Positions 23,482 through 35,516 of a stretch of DNA of 64,000 bases are shown one piece after another (the first letter of the stretch is position 1; each line of letters starts with the position of its first letter). Source of the stretch: Ophiura sarsii (taxonomy: Eukaryota; Echinodermata; Ophiuroidea; Amphilepidida; Ophiuridae). The position numbers and the translations under genes are program-made. The notes beneath the pieces were generated by a model, which saw nothing but the letters and a program-made list of their open reading frames with translations, was not told the origin of the DNA and did no database searches. The stretch covers positions 58,196,010-58,260,009 of the forward strand of contig CM069449.1 of NCBI GenBank assembly GCA_035610835.1, given 5' to 3'.

Positions 23482-25019
23482 CCTCAAATGTGTGTTAAAA
23501 AACACCTTTTTCATGATGTCGAGTTTAGAAAAAGAAGCCATACCATTTTATGCGCATTCGAAGTGCGTTCACAATTTCCGGGAAGCGTAACGCATTCAAG
23601 CGCGTGCGTTAATCGACAATGAGCGCAGACGCGCGCGGAATGTTTTGAGTTGGCAAAATAAATGGTGACGCGTGCGCGTTGAACCGGTTGACAAAGATTT
23701 AGACGCTCGTGTATTAATTTCTGTGCGCAACACTCTGCGGCTAATCATCAGAGTTTATCAATACTAGCGGGACGCCCGTTCTTCGAACGGGCTCCCGCTA
23801 GTAAGTAGCGCCTATCAGACAGAACCCCGGTGAAATAACACATAAGTAGCTATACGAAAATTTGTCTCGAAATTGGTAAGAATACATATAATGCATAGGC
23901 CTATTTCCGAGTTACCTGAAATTGCCGCCCCCGCACCGTGGTTATCTCAACACCCAAGGCCTAAACCTTAACCATCTCCCCAAGCTCTATCCCCTGGTTT
24001 ATACTTTATACTTTTAACCACACTATTTCCTTCCACTTCGTGACTCTCCCTGTTAGTGTTACGCACTTTAGTATCACATTTCTTCATGAACTCCCTGCCT
24101 CCCAAACCTCATTACTTCGTGGCCTCCCCTCGCCCGCCCACCCCGGCCGTACTGTGCGATCTAAACCTTCAAGGCCTAATTTAACCAACTCCCGTAGCGC
24201 TCTTCAGTAACCCCTTGCCTCCCAAACCTCATTACTTCATGGCCTCCCCTCGCCCCCCCCCCCCCCCCACCCCTCTCCGGGGCCTTCCTCTGCCGTCTCT
24301 TGCCCGCCGTCCCCGCCCGCCCCTACCGCCCGCCCTGTGCTTATAAACATTCAAGGCCTAAATTAACTAACTCCCGTAGCGCAGCGTATTTCTCCAATAT
24401 TTGCCCGCTCGCGTGTGTAGGCGTGCGTGGGTGTAGTGCGTGTGAGCGTTTATTTTGCACGGCGCACAACGACGCGTTATGTGTTAGGCGCCGAATGCAT
24501 GGTTGCAATACGCATGAAGATAAACAAAACAAACACGGCCCGTATCCATGGATTTTCATGGTTTTTTACTCATAACTCGGTCAATTCTGTACGGTTTCCA
24601 GCCATTTATAGCTTATAACACTCACATTAGAATCATCTTTTATCAGTGCAAAGTTCACGGCGTTTAGTTACAAACTGAGAGAGCCTTTTATGGATACATA
24701 CATAGTCACACCATAAGACAAATTATAGTATGATAGGCCAGTGTAGTCGAGTCTTTATCAATGTGATCATTTAAAAATGCACCGTGGCGGGATTAGTGAG
24801 TAGTCTGGGTATAAAAATCAACACCTATCCTAGATATAAAGGACTTAGTAAAGGAGAGAGAAAAATTGGAAACAGAAAGAAAGCAAGAAATGGGATGAAG
24901 ATTTAATTTAAGACCTGTCGTTTGGTAGGCTCTAGGCCTACATGTTTTCTCTTCTTCTACCTCAGATATTTAAAGAGACGGAATCGGGTAAGCTTCTGAT
25001 TAACATGATTAATATGAGT
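23482..25019. repeat. 1.54-kb insertion/deletion block, CpG- and C-rich
   Basis: Present only in the right tandem copy. The left copy reads straight through at 15287. It holds CpG-rich stretches (23540-23800, 24410-24500), a 40-nt hairpin at 23763-23802, and a local repeat of CCTCCCAAACCTCATTACTT (near 24098 and 24217). No gene is recognised. Confidence 0.7.
23763..23802. repeat. 40-nt GC-rich hairpin
   Basis: ACTAGCGGGA...TCCCGCTAGT, with inner arms GCCCGTTC/GAACGGGC, a TTC loop and one bulged C. Strong terminal hairpins of this kind are found at ends of Helentron-type elements, but no matching element body is identified here. Confidence 0.8.
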
Positions 25020-26748
25020 CACGTCACGAATTGTAATTTCATCATAAATAGTAAAAGGCCACAACATGCCACCTGAACTTGATCCTCGTTATGCCAGCGC
25101 CACCGAAAAAGAAACTGAAATATATGTCCGATAGGTCTAATGTTTAATGAAGCAGGAAAATAAATTTAACGGTTTGTAAAATGACTATATGAATTGTCTA
25201 TGGGTAAACTGTCAAGCGAACGAGTAACAGTAGCGTATCAGCAGAGTGTCCCCCCTCGACGGATTTGACCGGGTAGAACAGCTCAAACTACCGGGCTAAA
25301 AGGTTTTATTTTCTGTAAATACAGTGGGTTGGGGGAGCAAGGGCCCCAATTTGAATCGGATGGGGTGGATTTTGAGAACACCCCCACCCTCCCCGTTTTC
25401 AAATGTCGGACTCGGCGGCGGCGGCAATCCTCAGCCTGTAAAGTTAAAGCCTACCGGGAAGATACCATTTCCCCCTCTGACAAGCGATCTCATCAGATAC
25501 GCCACTGGCGGGTAATGGAGCACATTTCACAGTAGGTAAATGATGAGTATTTTCCATTAGAATGGACTTGGATCCTTTTAAAATTGATTTGAATTGCTAT
25601 CTACCAAAGATAATTATTAAATAGTGATTGTTCAGTGTTATAACAATAGCTCTATTAAGCATTTCGGTTGGATCTCTTATAAAAGTAGTTTGCTATATAC
25701 TGAAGATAACAATGATAACGTTGAAAACACGGTCATTATTTAACAATTAGCTCTAGTGCTAGGCCTATATACAGTATTCGGTATTTCCATTACTGCATGG
25801 TTTTATTATTTATTGGCTATCCCTATGAATTGCCTTGTCACCTATACCTAGATTGAATTTTTTTTATTGAGAGGACACAAAAGTACAAGGATATCAAAGG
25901 TGCAACCACACATTTAATTAATCAGGCCTATTGTTTACATCTCATAACTTCGTGATAAACCAAACCGATGTTACCCTATTTTTTTATTGGGGTGGGTCCG
26001 AGGGGCAGAAATATAGAGCATCCTCTCCCACCATAATCCCATCCCTTCCACCTTTGCTTTCAGTCTAGAATATTCGGACGTTTCATTGATTCAAAATATG
26101 AATGATGGGCATTTAGCGATCGAAATGGGAAGATCTCTGTTCTTTGTTCAGTCCGAATTTCATTTGGAATGTTCCAGAATTTTATATTATTCAATTTAAC
26201 TATGACATTTTAGGAGGATTTTATAGAAACATGACTTGTTTGGCCGTATAGGCCATACTTCTGGTTATCTTGGAACTTATTTTGTCTTATATGGCATGTC
26301 ACCAACCAAACCGTAGGCCTAACAGCGGGGCCTTAGACCCGAACGCAACTGAATAAATGAGCTTATAATGGATAGTATATTAAAATACATTCCAGGAGAG
26401 GCTGTCCATCCCTGCTCTCCATGGCTCTATACACCCCCCCCCCCCCCCCAACTCCACATGTCGTGTGTTTGATTGCCGCGTGTGCAAATACATGTACTAT
26501 ACAAAGTTAGACTATTATGAGATAACCATGTGGACCATTTGATAGCATCGGCTCATCGGCCCGAGGATGCTTCTCCGATCATGCCCATGTAGGCCTAGGT
26601 AAAACGGCACTTATAATTATGTTTGATATAACTGAATGACAAATTAGTACACCGAGTTGAACTAACTGAGAACTAGCTAACTTAACAACGATACGAAGTA
26701 ATAGGCCTACCATATTCAGTAATGACAATAAATAGATAAACAGGTAGG

Positions 26749-27400
26749 CCTATTGGATGGACGGGCGGGTGGAACGGACTTGTACAACATCGAAAGGCCA
26801 AACAAAAACAAAACATTAACGTCTTCGGATAAAACCCGGTGTAAGTCTTTTTGATCTCCTTACAATGTTTCACTCCGATCATGGATTCAAAATCTTTCTC
26901 TGTCCTTTATTTTTTATCTTTTTTCCTTCTCTCTTTCCAAACTCCTTGACACTAACGCTTGTGCTAAAGCCTTGTTTTACTAATAGGCCTACTTGCTTTC
27001 AGGCTCAGCCACACCCCGGCAAAAATGACGGTTTGATAAGTCGGGCCTCCGATGCGTAAACAATGCGTATGAACAAGCCCTCAAACGCGGCAAAACATAG
27101 CGGGTAACGCAGCACGCACTGACGGCTTTCGAAATAACAGCGTCGCGTATTTTAAGCGAACTAGCGCGTGCCAATTTGCGTGAAAAACAAAACACGGGAT
27201 ACGCGGCGCATGGGAGTTTCGCTGATCCCCTGCGGGCAGACTTTTCCATTCTACTTTGTCAATGATCACAATAAGGGATTTAAATCCTTCTAAATAGGCT
27301 TTTGGAATTTCAAAATTGAAAATTTCTTTGCATGTACTGATAGATAACACTGTGAAGTTTTGAAAAATGAAGAAAAGTGAAATTCCTGGAAAATACGAAA
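26749..27400. other. right part of T1 element, no gene seen
   Basis: Unique in the window. Bases 27030-27240 are CpG-rich and open in several frames without recognisable domains. It ends in the T1 terminal repeat. Confidence 0.5.
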
Positions 27401-27422
27401 TGACACTTGACAGCCCCCTTAA

Positions 27423-28572
27423 AGTGGGATATTAGCAAAGAAATGGACTATGTGGTCCAACACCAATTTTCCTGAATTGTCTGAATGAAGTCCAAAAAAA
27501 AATCATCTGATTTTACATTTTTAGCCACAACTTTTTTATTTGTAAGTCTTTTTTGATCAAATTTTCAGTAAATAGAGATGCTATGAATCTCCTGATATAC
27601 CATAATCAAGAGGTGTCTACAGTACTGAATTAGGGACTGGTCGTATTAAATACCTAAACCTGCATATTTGCTCCTATTATTCAAGGAAGCCTGACTTATT
27701 TATTTAAAAAAAGCATCTGATACCCCGATAAACACGAGAACATTATAAAATATGATTTAAATACAACTTTGACGGTTCGTGCGTGGCGCTCGACCCAATC
27801 CCATGCGTATCCCTTGGTGACAGCTTGCGCTACGCGTTTGCATAAACTTCGAGCATAGCACTCGACTTTGTTACCAAGAAATAACATGAACAATGAGATG
27901 GTAACTAACATTGCCATGATTGCGGTTCATTACATATCAATACAGGCAAGATATGAATAGGTTCAGTCATTACATTCATTGTTCGTGTACAGATCATGAT
28001 TAACAATCTATACGTCTCGCGCGCAGCGCTTCGTGCACATCGATTGGCACGCCTCGCGCATATCGCTCCAAGCGGCTCGGACATAGCGCACGACATTGCT
28101 CGCGTAGCATACCGCGGCAATCATTTATTACAGAATTATTACATTTATAACACTATAATAACAAGGCCAAAGCTAAATAAAGAGAATTATATTAAATAGC
28201 ATCGTCCACAGTGGTATAAACATTACATTGTAGGTAATTCGCCGAACCCTGTCTTTGGAATTCTAATGACGCGGTGATGGACAACCATTACACGGTTGAC
28301 CGTATTGAATTGCACGCGTGTACACGATTGTCCGTCTAAATTAAATAGATAATAGGAGTTAGTTCTATTATTTATCGGGACAATCGACCGATGTGCATGC
28401 TTTTCAATGGATGGACAAACGCAACGGTTGACCATACTCTGATAGTACGAGGGCATGGTTCTGAATAAAAAGACGCTATAAGGCGTTACTATGAAAGGTG
28501 TATTGTGAATCAGTGCTAATTTCTAAAGCCGAAGATAATATGACACTTGATTTGGCTTGGTATTGCATAGAT
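27423..28572. repeat. array modules Q and G, second copy
   Basis: 27423-27484 matches 30577-30638. 27706-28203 matches 11925-12221, with 205 bp more. 28346-28572 matches 12933-13159. It lacks the LINE insertion of the first copy. Confidence 0.8.
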
Positions 28573-28650
28573 GGGCGATTAGCTCAATTGGTTAGCGCGT
28601 TGGCCTATTCCTATGCAGAGACACGGGTTCAAATCCTCATGGCGGGAGCC
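28573..28650 (+). repeat. tRNA-like sequence, copy 2
   Basis: The same A and B boxes and the same mismatched stems as 13160-13236. Confidence 0.7.
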
Positions 28651-29194
28651 ATTGGTGTTTTTAATAATGTATTAATATAACATTTTCGTTATTCCGCGTG
28701 GCTCATTAACTGGTTTATTTTATTCATCTGTTTGTCACATATTGTTTTTGTTTTTCCTCTCTTTTGGTTTTTTTGTTCTTCTTTATTTTTGAACTTTTTT
28801 CGGTGGTTGTTGTTTGTCCTTCTTTCTCTCTGTCTTCCACATGTAAAATGACCAGTCCGTCACAATGCATTTCGTACTTTTAATGCATTTATTAAACACG
28901 GAAGATAAATTATAACCGTCAAGTTAAGTAAATGCAAAGAAAATACAATCATTCCATGACTTCAATGGCAAATACAACGCTACAATAATTGACACAATAG
29001 TTATTACTTCATAGCGTCTATAATGCAGTTGTGACCGGTCCCTTATCAAAAAAGAAACGCATTGCGATAACGAAAAGGATTTTAATTGATTGTTGCATAA
29101 TAAACTACTGTCATATAATTAGTTTAAATAATGAATTTCACCCGTTGCACCCTATGTAAGACTACATGTAACACTCGCGCATTCCATATACATG

Positions 29195-29735
29195 GGCTAT
29201 AATCACGCATGAAATGACCAGTCCCTAACAATGTACATGTCGTATTTACTTTATATTTACCATATACAATAAGTATATACATATCTTGCCACTCTCCAAA
29301 TTAGAAGATTATGCAATGTATAGAAGACGAGTTATTCCCTATAGACAGTTATCATATTGAGTGATTTACCATACAAACGGGCCATAATCACGCATAAAAT
29401 GACCAGTCCCTAACAATGTAAATGTCGTATTTACTTTATCTTTACCGTATATAACAATTATATACATATCTTGCCACTCTCCAAATTAGAAGATTATGTA
29501 ATGTATAGAAGACGAGTTATTCCCTATATACAGTTGTCATATTGAGTGATTTACCATACAAACGGGCCATAATCACGCATAAAATGACCAGTCCCTAACA
29601 ATGTAAATGTCGTATTTACTTTATCTTTACCGTATATAACAATTATATACATATCTTGTCACTCTCCAAATTAGAAGATTATGCAATGTATAGAACACGA
29701 GTTATTTCCTATAGACAGTTGTCATATTAAGGATT
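29195..29735. repeat. three 185-bp tandem repeats, site 3
   Basis: Units start at 29195, 29380 and 29565, again 185 bp apart. Module F follows at 29752. Confidence 0.93.
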
Positions 29736-29967
29736 TACCAATAGCCTCAGACAATTCCGGAAATAACTGTTGAACCACTTTGAGGACTTCGTTGAAATCA
29801 ACCCCCCAGTCCCCCCATTCAATGTTGTTCGGAACCGTTTCATCACCACGGTCGTTGGGACCCTCAACATTCATTGGTGGGGGAGGGGGAGGGATATCAC
29901 TTAGTAGATAGCTCAAGCTCCCCACACAAGTTTGTTGCAAAATCAGCGCTTGAAAATAGTCCCATAA

Positions 29968-30237
29968 CCCTAACCCACCCGGTGGATTTTCCAACCAAAT
30001 TTTTTTCAAGCGAAAAAAGCACACACAACAGGAGGTGCCACGCCCCGGGGATTGAACCCACGACCTCTCGGTTGGCGGGCGGACACTCTACCAACTGCGC
30101 CACGGGGGAAGCTGTGCTGGGCGAGTGTATTCGCCCAGCTATATAGCCCGGGGCCATTATTTCAGACAAAACCCTCAGCGCCAGGTGGAACCAGGATGCT
30201 GGGAAATGGGATTTCATGGGATCTGGGGCTGTAAGGG
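29968..30237 (-). mobile_element. tRNA-containing TTAA element, copy 1
   Basis: 270 bp, beginning CCCTAACCC after ATAA and ending GTAAGGG before TTAA (30238-30241). On the minus strand it holds a tRNA-like core with A box TGGCGCAGTTGG and B box GGTTCAATCC; the anticodon position reads GCC. A hairpin GCTGGGCGA/TCGCCCAGC lies upstream of the core. It occupies the same TTAA site that T1 hit in the neighbouring module. The core says tRNA-derived SINE, whereas the ends look like a TTAA-class DNA element. Confidence 0.75.
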
Positions 30238-30301
30238 TTAATCAGGGTAAAATTAGAGAAAAAAAGTGAAAATTAAAAGAAGAAAAAAAATCGTTCCATA
30301 A

Positions 30302-30572
30302 CCCTAACCCACCCGGTGGATTGTCCAACCAAATTTTTTTCAAGCGAAAAAAGCACACACAACAGGAGGTGCCATGCCCCGGGGTTTGAACCCACGACCT
30401 CTCGGTTGGCGGGCGGACACTCTACCAACTGCGCCACGGGGGGAAGCTGTGCTGGGCGAGTGTATTCGCCCAGCTATATAGCCCGGGGCCATTATTTCAG
30501 ACAAAAACCTCAGCGCCAGGTGGAACCAGGATGCTGGGAAATGGGATTTCATGGGATCTGGGGCTGTAAGGG
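30302..30572 (-). mobile_element. tRNA-containing TTAA element, copy 2
   Basis: 271 bp, near-identical to 29968-30237, with the same ATAA-CCCTAACCC start and GTAAGGG-TTAA end (30573-30576). It is followed by AGTGGGATATT, the right flank of the TTAA site. The 60-bp A-rich spacer between the copies is not present at the empty site. Confidence 0.75.
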
Positions 30573-30638
30573 TTAAAGTGGGATATTAGCAAAGAAATGG
30601 ACTATGTGGTCCAACACCAATTTTCCTGAATTGTAGGT

Positions 30639-30840
30639 CACCACTAAAAGTAAAACTTGCAACTGATATGGACTGAGTCTTATCACTTTCTCGGCAAAGA
30701 TTTCAATCACGTTTACGCTATACATTCTGGAAGCTTTAGAATCTCTGAAATTCAATCGTGAATAAATAATCAACATTATAAATTGGTTTGAAATTATCCA
30801 AGGAGATATATTGAAAACCAGATCAACCGATTTGACAGAA
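30639..30840. repeat. inverted partner of 35185-35385
   Basis: About 200 bp, inverted and diverged relative to 35185-35385 (shared AATAAATAATCAACATT and CAAATCGGTT complements). Together they could bracket a large fold-back, but the ends are not defined. Confidence 0.55.
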
Positions 30841-31530
30841 AAATACACCGCTACTTTGCTATGTAGCCGTATGACTCAATATGAACCGTAGAAAGTTTGC
30901 TCATCCTAATTTCTACTGGGTCTGAACAGACCAGTTATGGTTTCAGCTCATCAATTTTTCACGAAAAAAACCGCCAGGTATTACGAGGCCTACGAGTGCA
31001 ATGGCTAAACATATGGGTACCAACGGGCCACCTATGAACTTGCGGTTAATTCGAGATTGTTGTGACAATGCAGTCAGATGCCAAGCATGAAAATAACGGC
31101 TTTGTTTGTGCGCCCGGGCCCGCACGTATACCGAAATTTTAAGAAGAAAAAATAAAAATCGGGTCATTTGCAATTCGCCATTTTGGTGGATTGCCTGCAC
31201 CAATCTTTAATTAATAAACTTAGGCTCATTTTGAAGGGGAGGTCCTATTTTTTCAGAATCTATTTTCCGTTTGAATAATAACAAATGATTTTCCCCATTA
31301 TTTTTGAGGCAATAAAGATGCATTTTCAATGCGATCGAAACATCGTAATTTTACCTATTTGAATTCGTCGTAGCAAAAACTTTGTGCACAAGAAATCTTC
31401 CTACAGTATGTTTTTTTGTAATAAATCCGTGGACAGCAGTCAGTGCCACGGCTTTTATTCACCTATACTATTTTCAGAAAATCACGCAAAATGGAGATTG
31501 TCCGGAATGACCGTCCTTGTTAGAAATATC

Positions 31531-31616
31531 ATGTGACTAAACAACAACACGTGACAAGAAATAACACGTGACTAAACAATAACACGTGACTAAACAATAA
31601 CACGTGAGTAAACAAT
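31531..31616. repeat. 18-bp tandem repeat with CACGTG core
   Basis: AACACGTGACTAAACAAT repeats four to five times with variation, placing a CACGTG palindrome every 18 bp. Confidence 0.75.
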
Positions 31617-31849
31617 GGCGATTCACGCTGTGTGCGTGTCCGACTTTGACTGTACAAGAATTGCTACTAAAAGGGAACATACCGGCACACGCTACAGTTC
31701 AGGATAGAGTTACAGGCCAATGCGACTAAAAAGGGGTGGGGATGGATGATTGAGGGTGTGTGTGGTTAGAGGTGGGGGCTAGTGGAAGGGGGATGGTGGG
31801 GGAACGCCGGGTACTACCAAAATAATACATTATTTAATATTTAATATAA

Positions 31850-32870
31850 TACATGTACTTCAACAAATAAAAGTTTCGTGTGATTACATTTTCGCAGGAC
31901 TTCGACAAATAAATGTTGTAATTGTCGTGTGATTACATTTTCGCAGGATTACATTTTTGGGCAATTACATTTTCGCGCGATAAGATTACATTCTCGGGTG
32001 ATGAAAAAATGACAGATTTTATGAGAGGGGATATCGGGGGTGTTATAAGAGATATGTTCCGGGCAGGGGTACCAAAATATTTAATATCATTTTTCGTGTG
32101 ATTTAATTTTCGGGCAATTTGAATTTTCGCGCAATTAAATCTTCGCGTGATGAAACAATTTTCAGGTTTTATGGGGGTATCGGGGTGTTAAAAGAGATAG
32201 GTACAGGGCAGGGGTACCAAAATATGATACATGTACTTAAAAAAAAAAATGTTGTAATTTTCGTGTGATTAAAATTTAAAGCCCCAGGCATCTACTAAAT
32301 GGTGGACAAACTGACTGTGAATCTTACTAGATATGATTTACAAAATATAGAATCTATGGTGTTAATTCAATAAAAAAGGGGCATCTTAAAAATAACATTT
32401 TAACATTTCTTATCGTTCATCTTTGTTATATCAACTGATTTATACGAACAATATTTGAAAATACATATAACCATGTTTTTGAAAAGGAATCAGAGTCTAC
32501 TGAACATGGATATAAAGAGTAAAAAGCATTTAAAACATTTGGTATTGCAGCGCCCTCTATTGCTCAAATGTGGCAGATTGGCATGGCTGGATTAAGCCAC
32601 TGGTGGAATGAGTAGATGCCTGGGTCTTTAATGTGATTACATTTTCGTAGGATTAAAATTCCGGGCAATTACATTTTCGCGTGATGAAATAATTGGCAGA
32701 TTTTATGAGGGGGAATATCGGGGTGTTATGTGAGATAGGTACCGGGCAGGGGTACTAATAATTTAATAATATTTTTCGTGTGATTTAATTTTCGGGCAAT
32801 TCAATTTTAAGAGATAGGTTCTGGGTAGGGGTACCAAAATATTTAATAACATTTTTCAATTTTTTTCAAA
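31850..32870. repeat. ATTACATTTTCG short-repeat region
   Basis: Many copies of ATTACATTTTCG or ATTTAATTTTCG. A larger unit, ending GGGTGTTATAAGAGATA...GGGCAGGGGTACCAAAATAT, recurs three times (near 32035, 32175 and 32720). No gene. Confidence 0.7.
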
Positions 32871-32941
32871 TTACAACAACGTTCCTGAAGCCATCTTGTA
32901 AAAAACGAATAAAACATACAATTTTTAAAATTCGCGGCGAT

Positions 32942-33039
32942 CGAAAGTCCCCGGTGTAGATGACGTCAGCGGGTTATTGATGCTCAAATTAGCGCACATT
33001 TTAGCACCAATCATGACGTCATCGACACTGGGACTTTCG
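32942..33039. repeat. 98-bp hairpin with two TGACGTCA palindromes
   Basis: CGAAAGTCCC at 32942 pairs with GGGACTTTCG ending at 33039. Each arm contains a CRE-like palindrome (GATGACGTCA and TGACGTCATC). A small fold-back element with potential CREB/ATF sites. Confidence 0.75.
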
Positions 33040-33606
33040 GGTGGTCTTTTATATATTTTCCCTAATAGTATATGGCATCAGTATGCTTTTTAAATAAGAT
33101 GGATATAATAGTGTCAACATTCTGAATTTTGACCCAAATAATATATTTGAAATATGGCCAAAATGTCTCAATGTCAATGGAGTAGGGATTTGGAATAAAA
33201 CAATTCCCCATTTTGCTCAGGTTAGACTTGTGAAAACATCTTATTGAGAATTCTGATTAATATCCTAAAATGTGGTCGAAATGTATATTTGTGGCCCAAA
33301 CTGGCCAAAACAGGCATAATATTCTAGAAGAGTAATATTCTAGAAATCAGCACCATTTTTCACAGAACAACATTTTGTCGAAACAAGAATTGGATTTTTT
33401 AACCCGAATATGGTCAACATTGACATAGTTGGTTAACAAAATGGACGAAATTACAAAAGAAAGTTAGACGAATATGATGTTTTCCTTTGTTATGGCATCA
33501 TGATCATTTATCACCTTAGATATACACTAGCAACCAAAAGTCATTAGACACTGTTATGGTGTCAAAATCATCCCAGATATTACATGTAGACTCAGACGAC
33601 GGTGGA
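33040..33606. other. intergenic, no feature seen
   Basis: AT-rich sequence with no supported gene or repeat. Confidence 0.4.
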
Positions 33607-34069
33607 TATACACCTAGCACATAAAGTCCCTGACCAGGTGCTTTGAGGTTGGCTAATTCAAAATATATAATGGGTACCAAAAATCTAAGATATACATTAG
33701 ATGAGCAAATTTCTTCTCCGCAGTTTGATACCTCATTCAACAAAATCGAATGGATACTTTTAAAGTTATGGTGATTTCAATGACCGCGCATAACAAAAGC
33801 AAAGTTGCACTAGGTATTATAGGAAATCATTGATTTGTGATAACTGTGTGTTTCCTATAATACCTAGTGCAACTTTGCTGTTGTTATGCGCGGTCATTGA
33901 AATCGCCATAACTTTAAAAGTATCCATTCGATTTGGTTGAATGAGGTATCAAACTGCGAAGAAGAAATTTGCTCATTTAATGTACATCTCAGATTTTTGG
34001 TACCGATAATATATTTTGAATGAGCCAACCTCAAAGCACCTGGTCGGGGACTTAATGTGCTAGGTGTAT
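33607..34069. mobile_element. fold-back element, copy 2
   Basis: Same family as 1207-1811 with arms of about 220 bp and only a short centre. Ends TATACACCTAGCAC and GTGCTAGGTGTATG. Confidence 0.85.
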
Positions 34070-34717
34070 GTTATCTTTTTGACACCGCCTAAATTAATCG
34101 TGTTTGCACATTCTGGAAACCTAATTATCTCTACCTATTTTGTGATCTATTACGCACAATCCAGTATTGTTTATAATCGTTTTTCCAATTACGCATGGTC
34201 AACGGAAGGTATGTCAAAGGCATGTTATGGTATTTATTTTACCACTGGGAATATTTTCAGTGGGTCAAAAGGTCAAGTTCCATTGACCTATATGGAGCTT
34301 GACCTTTTGATTGTAAAAACTGCCATTCCTGGAATCCTTGTAATACAAACAATTTGAGATAGTGTTTTTAAAAATCGAAGCAATTTTAAATTTTGACCCC
34401 ATACGCAAAGGTCAACGAGCTTTTAACGTTTTATTTGATAACTGGATAACCGAACATCGGAAGTAGAACAAACTATACATTTATGGAATCCTTGTGCTCA
34501 GACAAACATTTTAGTATGCTGTTTAGCTTTATTGAAGCAATTTGAATTTGTGATCCCCTGTATGGCGGCCATTTTGGATTTTGCTGTCTCCCGGAAGTTG
34601 CCCAAACTTTTGCGAGGGTTATTGGAGCTTATTTTGTTCTATATACCTTAATACCAAAATCCACTCTCAAACCTTCCTTTTCTCTCGGTGGTCACGAAAT
34701 CACCATATGACCCTACC
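34070..34717. other. intergenic, no gene seen
   Basis: No supported coding sequence. A short inverted repeat of GGTCAAG/CTTGACC lies near 34268-34305. Confidence 0.4.
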
Positions 34718-35177
34718 ATATCGTCAGCCTGCTTCGATAATTGCCTAACTCATTTTTTCTAGTTCTTAGAAAACAACAAAAGTATGAAACCTGTTACCTG
34801 TGTACCTGTTACTCATTTTGCATTATTGATGGATGGATATTCATTATGTGGAATGTGACTTGTATTGTTGATGCCTCAATTGGCGTGCATGGATGCACTA
34901 ATCCAAGTCATATAGAAACAGATACACAGCCATACAATAATTTGATTAATTCCATGGATTTGTCAATGCAAATTCAATAATGCAAAATGAGTAACATGTT
35001 GGAGTGGTCTGGGGGCCCTTTTGCAACAAAGCTCTTCATTTATCAACACTTTTGATTGGTCAATGACTTAGGTATTATAACAGCATGTGCATAATGTAAT
35101 GAAGTCATGATTTATGCAAAAAACTCAATTTTGCTGAAAAGTGAGTTAGGCAATTATCGAAGCAGGCTGACGATATA
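34718..35177. mobile_element. 460-bp terminal-inverted-repeat element
   Basis: The first and last 35 bp are exact complements (ATATCGTCAGCCTGCTTCGA at the start). A second internal inverted pair, GTTACTCATTTTGCATTATT (34808) against its complement (34976), makes it a nested fold-back. No transposase. Confidence 0.85.
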
Positions 35178-35184
35178 GCGGTGT

Positions 35185-35385
35185 AATTTGTTGTCAAATC
35201 GGTTGAACTGGTAATTGAACTGTAATTTCAAAACCAATTGTACAATGTTGATTATTTATTCGCTATCTAATTTCGGAGATTCTAAAGCTTCCAGGTTGTA
35301 TAACCTAAACATGACTGAAATCTATGTTTTGAGAAAGTAAACTAAGACTCCGTTGCAAGTTACCTTTAGTGGTTACCTAGGCTGA
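35185..35385. repeat. inverted partner of 30639-30840
   Basis: A diverged inverted copy of 30639-30840, carrying GATTATTTATTCGCTATC and TCTAAAGCTTCCAG. Confidence 0.55.
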
Positions 35386-35516
35386 ACGGTGAGCCGCCAT
35401 TTTTCATGAAATCAGTTGAACAGGTTTTGTATAAAGGCCTTCCAATGTCCATGTTATTTACGTGCGCATAATTTGAAAACAAATTTAACAATATTACTTA
35501 TCACATCACCACTTAA

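Larger units (their letters stand above)
21590..26748. repeat. tandem duplication unit, right copy
   Basis: It repeats 13371-15962 and 20524-21582. It lacks the 4.56-kb TA element and carries 23482-25019 between blocks K and L instead. Confidence 0.85.
14579..27418. mobile_element. large TTAA-flanked DNA element (family T1), nested and duplicated
   Basis: The left end GGGGGCTGTCAAGTGTCA (14579) and its exact complement (27401-27418) form 18-bp terminal inverted repeats, flanked by TTAA at 14575-14578 and 27419-27422. The flanks join as ...AATAGTCCC-TTAA-AGTGGGATATT. The paralogous module at 29963 and 30577 has the same flanks around a different insertion. A second left end at 22774 (TTAA 22770-22773) comes from the internal tandem duplication, so the original element may be the 4.6 kb from 22774 to 27418. 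No transposase is seen. TTAA duplication is typical of piggyBac and Kolobok groups. Confidence 0.8.

Noticed and set aside
24300..24618. Cys/Arg-rich frames of 63-91 codons
   Set aside because: They overlap on both strands of a CpG-rich repeat block and show no conserved motif.
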